Below, one piece after another: positions 1-5,374 of a stretch of DNA of 5,374 nt (positions within the stretch are counted from its first letter, which is position 1; each line of letters opens with the position of its first letter). The notes beneath the pieces are model-generated. The model was not told the origin of the DNA and made no database searches. It worked only from the letters and a program-made list of their open reading frames with translations. Source of the stretch: Clostridia bacterium (GTDB lineage Bacteria > Bacillota > Clostridia > Lutisporales > Lutisporaceae); NCBI GenBank assembly GCA_029256365.1, contig JAQSYB010000138.1, positions 1 to 5,374 of the forward strand. The letters run 5' to 3'. Made by a program: the position numbers and the translations under genes.

Positions 1-206
1 GAAACGAATATTCCAGTTAAGCTCTTCTTAAAAGCAAAAAAAACGATTGGTACAATAAATATTGGCCTTACATACCAGCTTAATACATTATGGTGCCTAG
101 CAAACGCCCAGTTGAAAAACACATCGTTTGTTAGAAATAAGATCACAAAAATCACAGTAGCAGCTGCAAATATTGTTCCTAATATATAATCCATTTTTTT
201 AGTCAT
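1..206 (-). CDS. Small membrane protein of unknown function, C-terminal part missing (runs off left edge)
   Basis: I do not recognise this family. The reading frame is open from an ATG at 206 to the window edge, giving 68 complete residues, and no stop codon is reached. It begins MTKKMDYILG and has two clearly hydrophobic stretches, about residues 7-25 and 45-59, so it is predicted to be an integral membrane protein. Between them is a short loop rich in aromatic and basic residues (FFNWAFARHH, 30-39). The start is supported by GGAGGT (complement of 214-219) with about 8 bases before the ATG; an in-frame ATG at codon 5 is less well spaced. It lies 26 bases downstream of a TetR-family regulator on the same strand with no terminator visible between them, so the two are probably co-transcribed and this protein may be the regulator's main target. 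Transport, efflux or envelope roles are possible, but nothing visible decides among them. Confidence 0.72.
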   Translation of the reverse strand, partial: MTKKMDYILGTIFAAATVIFVILFLTNDVFFNWAFARHHNVLSWYVRPIFIVPIVFFAFKKSLTGIFV

Positions 207-232
207 AATTCATACCTCCATAAATTTATATT

Positions 233-865
233 TTATCTTTTCTTTATTCCATTAAAAATAATGTCAAGCAGTGAATGAACCAATTTACTCGCACCTTCAT
301 CAAAATGCTTATAGCTAATATCACCAAACTTGTTCTGAATGTATTCATTTACTGTTTTATTAAGTGATTGCAACATCATACTTAAAGCCAATGTATCAAC
401 ATCACCATCAATTTCACCTTTTATTTTTGCGTGATCTATCATTTGAATAAATAGAGTCTCCGATTGTTTTTCTCCTTCTTTGATCACTGCTTGCTTTGCC
501 GTTGCATTACTCTCCTTTGAAAATTGCTCTCCTAATGCAGCATGTTGGGGATATACTTTAGCAAATTCAATACCTTTAATAAACAGCAAATGAATTTGCT
601 CCAGTAGAGTCAATGTCTCAAATTCGTCTAAAATATTGGAAAAAAAGGCAATCTTTTTTTCTATTGCTAAAGTCATTATATATACATATAGGTCAAGTTT
701 GTCTGCAAAATACTGATAAAAGCTCCCTTTTGCAACACTTGATTTCTTGCATATTTGATTAATACTAGCTGTATCATAATTAGCAGTAGAAAACTCTTCT
801 AAAGCAACTGATATCACCAAATTTCTTTTATCTTCTGATAAGTTGAAAAAAGCTGGATTGGGCAT
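233..865 (-). CDS. TetR/AcrR-family transcriptional regulator, probably autorepressing
   Basis: The 210-residue product is a normal length for a TetR-family repressor. The N-terminal helix-turn-helix covers about residues 14-60: a first helix around NLVISVALEEF, the recognition part SINQICKKSSVAKGSFYQYF (34-53), then the usual FADK turn into helix 4. The rest is an all-helical ligand-binding and dimerisation domain, whose divergence prevents naming a ligand. I chose the ATG at 865 rather than an upstream in-frame ATG at 904. AAAGGAG sits 8 bases before 865, whereas 904 falls within a few bases of the predicted transcription start and has no ribosome binding site. The gene is first in a minus-strand operon with the membrane protein downstream. 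Two palindromes in its own promoter suggest autorepression (inference). Family assignment is secure; the ligand and any other targets are unknown. Confidence 0.93.
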   Translation of the reverse strand: MPNPAFFNLSEDKRNLVISVALEEFSTANYDTASINQICKKSSVAKGSFYQYFADKLDLYVYIMTLAIEKKIAFFSNILDEFETLTLLEQIHLLFIKGIEFAKVYPQHAALGEQFSKESNATAKQAVIKEGEKQSETLFIQMIDHAKIKGEIDGDVDTLALSMMLQSLNKTVNEYIQNKFGDISYKHFDEGASKLVHSLLDIIFNGIKKR

Positions 866-873
866 AATGGATT

Positions 874-880
874 CTCCTTT
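874..880 (-). promoter_or_regulatory. Ribosome binding site that fixes the start of the first TetR gene
   Basis: On the minus strand this reads AAAGGAG, followed 8 bases later by the ATG at 865. It lies downstream of the alternative in-frame ATG at 904, so it can serve only the 865 start. Confidence 0.85.
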
Positions 881-885
881 CATCG

Positions 886-907
886 AATGTGACCACCTAG
901 TCACATT
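886..907. promoter_or_regulatory. Promoter-proximal TetR-type operator over the transcription start
   Basis: A perfect inverted repeat with arms AATGTGAC (886-893) and GTCACATT (900-907) and a 6-base centre CACCTA. The inner 14 bases, TGACCACCTAGTCA (890-903), form a near-palindrome of the size TetR dimers usually bind. It covers the predicted +1 (about 907) and the first transcribed bases of the TetR gene. The 17 bases 886-902 recur in inverted orientation at 921-937. Binding by the adjacent TetR is inferred from position and symmetry. Confidence 0.8.
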
Positions 908-913
908 AATTAC

Positions 914-942
914 ATTATACGACTAGGTGGTCACATTGTCAA
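914..942 (-). promoter_or_regulatory. Consensus sigma-A promoter of the first TetR/membrane-protein operon
   Basis: On the minus strand, TTGACA (937-942) and TATAAT (914-919) are separated by exactly 17 bases. All twelve hexamer positions match the housekeeping consensus, so the promoter should be very strong unless repressed. Transcription is predicted to begin near 907, giving a leader of about 42 bases before the ATG at 865. The spacer between the two hexamers is almost entirely occupied by the distal operator. Confidence 0.93.
920..937. promoter_or_regulatory. Promoter-distal TetR-type operator in the -35/-10 spacer
   Basis: Bases 921-937 read GACTAGGTGGTCACATT, the exact reverse complement of 886-902 (17 of 17). 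The 14-base core, CGACTAGGTGGTCA (920-933), is centred 30 bp from the core of the proximal operator, about three helical turns. It fills the spacer and touches the -35, so a bound repressor would block RNA polymerase directly (inference). Confidence 0.8.
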
Positions 943-1070
943 TTATGTTTTTAAATATTGAATACTATATGATGTGTTATTGTTAGCATATACTTAGAAT
1001 CTGACCATAAACCTTTCACAGCTCCCACAGTTTAAACAACAAATTATTATCTATTTATAATACATTTTTA
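943..1070. other. AT-rich intergenic DNA with no recognisable element
   Basis: This stretch separates the first TetR promoter from the plus-strand promoter of the FAD gene. I see no open frame with a ribosome binding site, no RNA gene and no further copy of the TetR operator. The only resemblance to an operator is an isolated CTGACCAT half-site near 1002. Confidence 0.6.
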
Positions 1071-1099
1071 TTGATATTCGATAAATAATGATATATAAT
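1071..1099 (+). promoter_or_regulatory. Probable sigma-A promoter of the FAD-dependent oxidoreductase gene
   Basis: TTGATA (1071-1076) and TATAAT (1094-1099) are separated by exactly 17 bases: five of six and six of six consensus matches. The predicted start is near 1106, leaving a leader of about 70 AT-rich bases before the ATG at 1177. No operator palindrome overlaps it, and the TetR operators lie more than 130 bases upstream. Chance matches are easier in DNA this AT-rich, so confidence is lower than for the TetR promoter. Confidence 0.7.
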
Positions 1100-1176
1100 T
1101 TATTTAATAATAATTCATTGAAGGCTATTTACTAGCAACACCCCTTTAAAAATATTGAAATTTACGAGGTGAATTT

Positions 1177-2238
1177 ATGTATGATATTGTCATTGTAGGG
1201 TCAGGTCCTGCAGGAGCGAACCTTGCGCGATTAATCGGTAATAAGTATAAGGTTTTATTAATAGATAAACGGGACTTAGAAAATAATAATCCTAAAAATC
1301 TTATCAATAAATGCTGTGGAGGATTATTGGCACCTGATGCTCAGAAAATGATTGCTAAGCTAGGTTTAGGGATACCCAAAGACATTCTAGTTAACCCACA
1401 GCTTTTCGCTGTTAGAACCATTGATTTAACGAATCATCTTGAAAGACTATATCAGAGATTCTATTTTAATATTGATAGAGAAAAATTCGATAGATGGCTA
1501 GTTTCCATCATTCCCGCTACAGTTGATAAGAGGTTTAACTCTATTTTTAAAAACTATGCTGAGATACCAGGTGGATATGAAGTTAAATATGTTTATGAAG
1601 GACAAGAGTTATCTGCAAAGACAAGAGTTATCATAGGTGCCGATGGTGCCATTTCAAAAATAAGAAAGTCAATTGGAAAGGATATCAATATTCCTGAGAA
1701 GTACATTTCGATTCAGGAATGGTTTGAATGTCCATTCCCTATCCCTTATTTCACAGCAATTTTTGATGAAGAAATAAGTGATTTCTATTCTTGGATAATA
1801 CCGAAAGAGAATTATCTACTATTAGGAGCTGCCCTAAGACCTAGGGAGAATACTAGAGAAAAGTATGATATATTGAAAGCAAAATTAACACAGTTGGGCT
1901 ATAATTTTGATAAAAAAATAAAAACAGAGGGTGCATATATCAACAGGCCTAATCAGTTATCACAGTTTTATTTAGGTAGGGATGGCATTGCCCTGGTTGG
2001 AGAAGCCGCAGGTGCGATTAGCCCTAGCTCTGCAGAAGGAATCAGCTACGCATTAAAAAGCTCTTTATACTTAGCGGAGAGTCTTGAAGATGGAATGGAT
2101 GGATTCTTGGATAGGTATAAACAGAAGGCAAAGGATATCAAGCTAAATTTGCTCATTAAAAATTTAAAATCCCCAGCTATGTATCACCCATTTCTTAGAA
2201 AGTTGGCTATGAAATCAGGTCTACAAAGTATTAAATAA
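1177..2238 (+). CDS. FAD-dependent oxidoreductase, geranylgeranyl reductase/FixC-like
   Basis: A 353-residue flavoprotein of the p-hydroxybenzoate hydroxylase fold group. Visible motifs in order: the N-terminal dinucleotide-binding GSGPAG (8-13), ending in the acidic LLID (27-30) expected to contact the FAD ribose; NKCCGGLL (44-51), like the cysteine-glycine segment in geranylgeranyl reductase relatives; REKFDRWL (101-108); GADG (154-157); and the second FAD motif VGEAAGAISPSSAEGISYAL (274-293). These place it with the geranylgeranyl reductase/FixC-type enzymes, which reduce isoprenoid double bonds or handle electrons. The exact substrate cannot be read from sequence. No membrane segment or signal peptide is obvious, so it is probably cytoplasmic or membrane-peripheral. 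The start is supported by GAGGTG at 1166-1171. It is a single-gene unit with its own promoter, divergent from the first TetR operon and convergent with the dikinase gene. A halogenase-like or other flavin monooxygenase role is a less likely alternative. Confidence 0.88.
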   Translation: MYDIVIVGSGPAGANLARLIGNKYKVLLIDKRDLENNNPKNLINKCCGGLLAPDAQKMIAKLGLGIPKDILVNPQLFAVRTIDLTNHLERLYQRFYFNIDREKFDRWLVSIIPATVDKRFNSIFKNYAEIPGGYEVKYVYEGQELSAKTRVIIGADGAISKIRKSIGKDINIPEKYISIQEWFECPFPIPYFTAIFDEEISDFYSWIIPKENYLLLGAALRPRENTREKYDILKAKLTQLGYNFDKKIKTEGAYINRPNQLSQFYLGRDGIALVGEAAGAISPSSAEGISYALKSSLYLAESLEDGMDGFLDRYKQKAKDIKLNLLIKNLKSPAMYHPFLRKLAMKSGLQSIK

Positions 2239-2248
2239 ATATGAAGAA

Positions 2249-2300
2249 GTGCCAGGCACCTATTTCTACAGTTTATCACTGTCGTGCCTAGCACCTATTT
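2249..2300. repeat. Pair of direct repeats, each itself palindromic
   Basis: GTGCCAGGCACCTATTT (2249-2265) and GTGCCTAGCACCTATTT (2284-2300) match at 15 of 17 positions with a 35-base period. The first 11 bases of each copy are near self-complementary, so the copies are both direct and inverted repeats of one another. Between them is a smaller inverted repeat, ACAGT (2268-2272) with ACTGT (2278-2282). The arrangement resembles dispersed palindromic elements of bacterial genomes, but two copies in one window cannot establish that. Confidence 0.75.
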
Positions 2301-2303
2301 TTT
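2249..2303 (+). terminator. Probable intrinsic terminator between convergent genes
   Basis: GTGCCAGGCAC (2249-2259) can pair with GTGCCTAGCAC (2284-2294) at 10 of 11 positions. A small inner hairpin, ACAGT/ACTGT, caps the stem. TTTTTT at 2298-2303 follows almost directly on the plus strand, as in a rho-independent terminator for the FAD gene that stops at 2238. On the minus strand the same stem follows the stop of the dikinase gene, but the T-tract after it is interrupted (TTCTTCATATTT), so termination there would be weaker. The plus-strand T-run overlaps the dikinase stop codon at 2302-2304. Confidence 0.75.
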
Positions 2304-4659
2304 ATTCCAGAATATGAACAATTCCCTGTCCACCGTCAACAAGGACCTTATCTCCTGTTTTAAGCCTTAACGTGGCATTGCCACATCCAACAACAGCTGG
2401 AATACCTAACTCTCTGGCTACAATAGCCGCATGGGACAATGGTGCGCCTACGTCGGTAATGATCGCTGCAGCTCTAGGGAAAAGAGGGGTCCAGCCTACA
2501 TTAGTGGTTGTTGCCACCAAAATTTCCCCGGTCTGAAGCATTTCGCCTTCCTCGGGTGTTGCCAGAACTCGTACGATTCCTTCTACTCTTCCCGCCGCTC
2601 CGGCAAAGCCCTTTAGCATTTCAGAATCAGATTCAATTGCTATGGGCATTGTTGAATCATAAAAGTCCATTCTCCTATTGGGATCCTTCAGCCATTCCGA
2701 AGGATTGAAGCGTCCCCGAATAACGGATGGGAAGGATGGCAGCGCTTTATATTTTTCATAATTTTCTTTTCTTGCTGGAATATGTTTTACTTTTATATCT
2801 TTATCAGACAATAGATCCTTTACCTCATTAATATAGAGGAAAAAGACATCCTCCCCTATCCCTGTTAGCTCACCAGCTTTCAGTGCAAAGGCCCGGATAA
2901 CTCTAAATACCCTTACAAACTCTGATCTGGCTGCCTCTCTGATACGGGCACCTTCTGACGCTTTTGCTATTTGTTTTTCGAGCCATTTTACTTTATTTGG
3001 AAAGTGCTCCTCGAATCTCTTCAACGCAGCCTTATATTGAATATGCTGCTTCTGCAGCAATTCATCTACATCCGTATTCGACACTTTAAATTTCTCAATC
3101 TGTCTTTCCAGCCAGTTTACGTCCTCCAAGGGATCTGGAATGAATAGCTCAAACTCATGAGGTCCTCTATGCCCATTCTGCTTCAGATACTCCTCACGGC
3201 TCATTTCTCCTTTGAGAATCTTTGAAATGCCCACTACCGGTCCAAGACTTGCCAGCTCTGTATCCCCCCTTAGGTTGGATAAAAGTGCGTTGGCATCTTC
3301 AGTTCCCATCAGCTTTGTAAGTTTTTTGCTCAAGCTTAAGGCAAGCACAGCTTTGCTTCCGCTTACTAAGAGCCCCCACCATGCCTTTGTGTTATAGGGC
3401 TCAAGCTCATACTTCCATATGTTCAGCAGTTCTTCCTTGGTGTTTGTTTTCTTAATTGCTTCCTTCGTCCTTCTACACCAATCCGGCGTATCCTGAATAT
3501 ATTGCGACATACCCTTTGAAATTTCCTTATTCTTTTTCAAGTAATATCTGATTCCTGGCAACATTATTTTTATTACTTCCATTCTTGAAAATGGATAGAC
3601 TGGAATCGCTAGCCCTTCTGGTACCTGGCCGAATACCTCCCCGAGAATTTTTAAACCTAATTTGGGGCTTCCATACATTGCAGTGATAGCAGATAATCTT
3701 TGGCTTATATTTGAGTATATTCTTCCGCAAATATTACCTGACCACAAATAATACCCTGGTACAAAACCGGATTCAATATCAAGAGCTCGAACTAAACTCC
3801 AGGTAAGTGGTGAAACAACATCAGGGATTGCTTCTCCCACATTTGTATTTACCCAGAGGGCATCTCCTGAAAAGCTCTCATTTATTTCATAGGTGTCCAG
3901 ATTCCCTGAAGTCAATGTCGTTATTGGCCTTGCCTGCAAAAGATAGAGCTTTCCCTTTGACACAGCCCATTCGATATCCTGGGGACTTTTCAGTTGCTTC
4001 TCAAGCTTTGATGCGTATCCATACAGGCTATGGGCGTATTTTTTTAACTCGTCAGGACCCTCATATTTTCCCTTCGGTCTACTTAGTTTAAAGTCATAGG
4101 CATTTGCTTCTCCAGAAACAAGCTGTTCTCCTAATCCATGCACATAATTGCCTATCATGTTTGCATAACTGCCCGTAATAGGATCACCAGTAAACAAAAC
4201 CCCCGAAATCTCAGAAGCTACCATCAATTGAACAACTACCGCGATTTGATGATTCAGATCAATACCTTGAACAGAGCTGTATGCTTTTACCCGCTCCGAC
4301 TGCCTCGATCTAAAAACCGTATAGATGGCTTCCTGTATCTCATTATCCTTTCCTACATTGAGAACAGTTTCAAACTCCCCTGCAAAGGAGGCTTGGGCTG
4401 AATCCTCGCTTAAAGCAGAGGATCTTACTGCAAACAGCGCTCCTTTATTGTTCTTTCTTATTTCATTTAGAAATATCAGTATTTCGTCCCAGGCTTTTTT
4501 ATGTAACTTTTCTTCATGAAAAGCTGATGGCAAAACAACAAAACCCTCCGGCACCGGATATCCGTCCTGAAGCATTCTAGCCAGCATGCCACCTTTTCCA
4601 CCTGCAAAGACCTGAAGCTCAGGAGTCAACTCATTAAAGCTTTTTACCATATTTATCAT
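2302..4659 (-). CDS. PEP synthase-related dikinase-type phosphotransferase with rifampin phosphotransferase-like architecture
   Basis: A 785-residue protein. Residues 1-250 are a PPDK-type ATP-grasp domain: AGGKGG (19-24), AVRSSALSEDSAQASFAGEF (77-96), SGVLFTGDPITG (152-163), GLGEQLVSGEA (175-185), DIEW (228-231) and LQARPI (241-246). Residues about 265-680 are a helical central region containing NVGEAIPDVVSPLTW (273-287) and GHRGPHEFEL (496-505). Residues about 690-785 are the swivelling phosphohistidine domain, TDVGAPLSHAAIVARELGIP (735-754), with predicted catalytic His743. In this family ATP gives AMP and phosphate, and one phosphate passes through histidine to a substrate. True PEP synthase has a PEP/pyruvate barrel after the histidine domain; here the protein ends, so PEP synthesis is unlikely. 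The domain order matches rifampin phosphotransferase, but the substrate is unknown. The ATG at 4659 is chosen for its ribosome binding site. Sixteen bases separate it from the upstream TetR gene, implying an operon. Base composition looks less AT-rich than in the FAD gene. Confidence 0.9.
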   Translation of the reverse strand: MINMVKSFNELTPELQVFAGGKGGMLARMLQDGYPVPEGFVVLPSAFHEEKLHKKAWDEILIFLNEIRKNNKGALFAVRSSALSEDSAQASFAGEFETVLNVGKDNEIQEAIYTVFRSRQSERVKAYSSVQGIDLNHQIAVVVQLMVASEISGVLFTGDPITGSYANMIGNYVHGLGEQLVSGEANAYDFKLSRPKGKYEGPDELKKYAHSLYGYASKLEKQLKSPQDIEWAVSKGKLYLLQARPITTLTSGNLDTYEINESFSGDALWVNTNVGEAIPDVVSPLTWSLVRALDIESGFVPGYYLWSGNICGRIYSNISQRLSAITAMYGSPKLGLKILGEVFGQVPEGLAIPVYPFSRMEVIKIMLPGIRYYLKKNKEISKGMSQYIQDTPDWCRRTKEAIKKTNTKEELLNIWKYELEPYNTKAWWGLLVSGSKAVLALSLSKKLTKLMGTEDANALLSNLRGDTELASLGPVVGISKILKGEMSREEYLKQNGHRGPHEFELFIPDPLEDVNWLERQIEKFKVSNTDVDELLQKQHIQYKAALKRFEEHFPNKVKWLEKQIAKASEGARIREAARSEFVRVFRVIRAFALKAGELTGIGEDVFFLYINEVKDLLSDKDIKVKHIPARKENYEKYKALPSFPSVIRGRFNPSEWLKDPNRRMDFYDSTMPIAIESDSEMLKGFAGAAGRVEGIVRVLATPEEGEMLQTGEILVATTTNVGWTPLFPRAAAIITDVGAPLSHAAIVARELGIPAVVGCGNATLRLKTGDKVLVDGGQGIVHILE

Positions 4660-4665
4660 AAAGGC

Positions 4666-4673
4666 ACCTCCTT
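4666..4673 (-). promoter_or_regulatory. Strong ribosome binding site that fixes the dikinase start
   Basis: The minus strand reads AAGGAGGT, with 6 bases before the ATG at 4659. It begins only two bases after the TAA of the upstream TetR gene (4676-4678). An in-frame TTG at 4692 would put this site inside the coding region, so it is not the start. A third candidate, the ATG at 4650, is too far away. Confidence 0.88.
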
Positions 4674-4675
4674 CT

Positions 4676-5287
4676 TTACTTTTCAATTCCAAATCGAATC
4701 ATAGAAAGAAAACTGTTCCTCTCTTTCAAAAAGTCCTGTAGATACGCTTCTTCCGAATCATCGCTATTCTCCAATTCTAATAAATACTTGTTGTCAAAAT
4801 AATCCAGAGTGAGTGTCACTAGTCTAAACGCCTGCTCACGATCCACGTCTTCTCTCAGAGGAACCTTTTCAAATAAACGTTTCCACTCTTTTTCATTATT
4901 GGCAATTAACGCACCGTACTTATCTTGAATCTCTGTTTTAAGTTCCTCAGGAGTGGCATAAAATGCTTCTCTCATCACCCTTATTAAATCGGGATTGTTT
5001 TTATAATAATGGAATTTGATGGTACTGAATTTTTCTTTGGCTTTAAAAAAATTCTGGTTTTCCAATAGTGTATCAAAACCCATTTCAATTCTACCTTTTT
5101 CAATGCATCTGTCCAAAACGTTAAGATACAGCTCTTTCTTGTTCTTAAAATGGTGAAATATTAGTGCTTTGGATATACCAGCTGCATCCGCCAGCATATT
5201 GGTCGAGGCATTCGCATATCCATATCGCGCAAATACATCAAAACAAGCATCTAAAATTTTTTCTTTATCATAAAGTTGTAAAGGCAT
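4676..5287 (-). CDS. TetR/AcrR-family transcriptional regulator of the dikinase operon
   Basis: The 203-residue product has a TetR-type helix-turn-helix at about residues 8-55: a first helix around KILDACFDVFARYGY, the recognition region NMLADAAGISKALIFHHFKN (30-49), and the KKEL turn that opens helix 4. The remainder is helical and charged, without membrane segments, as expected for the ligand-binding and dimerisation domain. AGGAGG (complement of 5295-5300) lies 7 bases before the ATG at 5287, so the start is secure. The gene is first in the operon, and the dikinase gene follows after 16 bases. Paired palindromes in its promoter suggest it represses both itself and the dikinase gene until a ligand binds (inference). 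The sequence differs clearly from the other TetR regulator here, and the operators differ as well, so the two probably sense different signals. Confidence 0.93.
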   Translation of the reverse strand: MPLQLYDKEKILDACFDVFARYGYANASTNMLADAAGISKALIFHHFKNKKELYLNVLDRCIEKGRIEMGFDTLLENQNFFKAKEKFSTIKFHYYKNNPDLIRVMREAFYATPEELKTEIQDKYGALIANNEKEWKRLFEKVPLREDVDREQAFRLVTLTLDYFDNKYLLELENSDDSEEAYLQDFLKERNSFLSMIRFGIEK

Positions 5288-5311
5288 AAACTTACCTCCT
5301 AGTAATTATGC

Positions 5312-5324
5312 TAACCATCGGTCA
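5312..5324. promoter_or_regulatory. Promoter-proximal operator of the second TetR gene
   Basis: TAACCATCGGTCA matches the reverse complement of the distal site (5345-5357) at 12 of 13 positions, the mismatch being in the outer left arm. It overlaps the predicted transcription start (about 5323). Assignment to the adjacent TetR protein is inferred from position and symmetry. Confidence 0.76.
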
Positions 5325-5329
5325 ATATA

Positions 5330-5358
5330 ATGATATCACTTTGATGACCGATGGTCAA
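5330..5358 (-). promoter_or_regulatory. Sigma-A promoter of the second TetR/dikinase operon
   Basis: The minus strand carries TTGACC (5353-5358), a 17-base spacer and TATCAT (5330-5335). Each hexamer matches five of six consensus positions, and a TG one base before the -10 (5336-5338 reads TGA) makes it an extended -10 promoter. The predicted start is near 5323, with a leader of about 36 bases. It lies between and overlaps the paired operators. Confidence 0.85.
5345..5357. promoter_or_regulatory. Promoter-distal operator of the second TetR gene
   Basis: TGACCGATGGTCA is a perfect palindrome with 5-base arms and a 3-base centre, typical in size and form of TetR-family operators. It overlaps most of the -35 hexamer. 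Its centre is 33 bp, about three helical turns, from the centre of the proximal site. Confidence 0.82.
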
Positions 5359-5374
5359 TATCTATTGTATTATC

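Noticed and set aside
93..102. GTGCCTAGCA, a 10-base match to the repeat at 2284
   Set aside because: It lies in the coding sequence of the membrane protein, lacks the palindromic second half and CTATTT tail, and is short enough to be chance.
866..904. Upstream in-frame ATG at 904 as the start of the first TetR gene
   Set aside because: It lies within about 3 bases of the predicted transcription start, inside the operator, and has no ribosome binding site. The ATG at 865 has AAAGGAG at ideal spacing and begins a normal TetR N-terminus.
1158..1176. AAATT/AATTT pairing around the ribosome binding site of the FAD gene as a translational switch
   Set aside because: The stem is five A-U pairs only, too weak and too expected in AT-rich DNA.
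2249..2300. Start of a CRISPR array
   Set aside because: There are only two imperfect copies, each 17 bases, with an 18-base gap that itself folds; a terminator or palindromic element explains it better.
2431..4519. Several open frames of 60-95 codons opposite the dikinase gene, and one in another frame of the same strand (3527-3730)
   Set aside because: They lie wholly inside a long gene with convincing domains throughout, show no recognisable motifs, and are best explained as shadows of its coding strand.
4660..4692. TTG at 4692 as the start of the dikinase gene, overlapping the TetR gene
   Set aside because: There is no ribosome binding site before it, and the added residues include a translated AAGGAGGT. 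The ATG at 4659 is correctly spaced from that site.
5341..5373. Possible divergent plus-strand promoter (TTGATG, 16 bases, TATTGT)
   Set aside because: The hexamers are poor, and any gene it would serve lies outside the window, so it cannot be supported.
5288..5374. Rifamycin-associated element known upstream of some actinobacterial rifamycin-inactivating genes
   Set aside because: No GC-rich palindrome of that kind is present; the promoter carries TetR-type operators instead. This weakens but does not exclude a rifamycin role for the enzyme.

Overview
This AT-rich window carries perfect or near-perfect sigma-A-type promoters and strong AGGAGG-type ribosome binding sites. Together these suggest a low-GC Firmicute, probably of the Clostridia or a Bacillus relative; the genus cannot be fixed from the sequence alone. 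There are five protein genes, one of them cut by the left edge. No RNA gene, insertion sequence or CRISPR array was seen.

Layout, left to right. (1) A minus-strand operon: a TetR-family regulator (865 to 233) followed 26 bases later by a small membrane protein that runs off the left edge (206 to 1). Its promoter is an exact TTGACA-17-TATAAT with a pair of operator-like palindromes. (2) An AT-rich intergenic region with a good plus-strand promoter (1071-1099). (3) A plus-strand FAD-dependent oxidoreductase of the geranylgeranyl reductase/FixC type (1177-2238). (4) A hairpin built from two near-identical GTGCC..GCACCTATTT repeats, lying between convergent genes and probably acting as a terminator. 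(5) A second minus-strand operon: another TetR-family regulator (5287 to 4676), then 16 bases later a 785-residue dikinase-type phosphotransferase (4659 to 2302). Its promoter also has paired operators, of a different sequence (TGACC-GAT-GGTCA).

How it fits together. Each TetR gene is first in its operon and has two palindromes about three helical turns apart, one over the -35/-10 region and one over the start of transcription. This suggests each regulator represses itself and its partner gene until a ligand releases it. The partners are a membrane protein and an ATP-grasp/phosphohistidine enzyme. The enzyme lacks the C-terminal PEP/pyruvate barrel of true PEP synthase and has the domain order of rifampin phosphotransferase (RPH). 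The most interesting candidate is therefore the second operon: a possible ligand-induced small-molecule phosphotransferase whose substrate is unknown. The FAD enzyme has its own promoter, and nothing in the sequence ties it to either operon.
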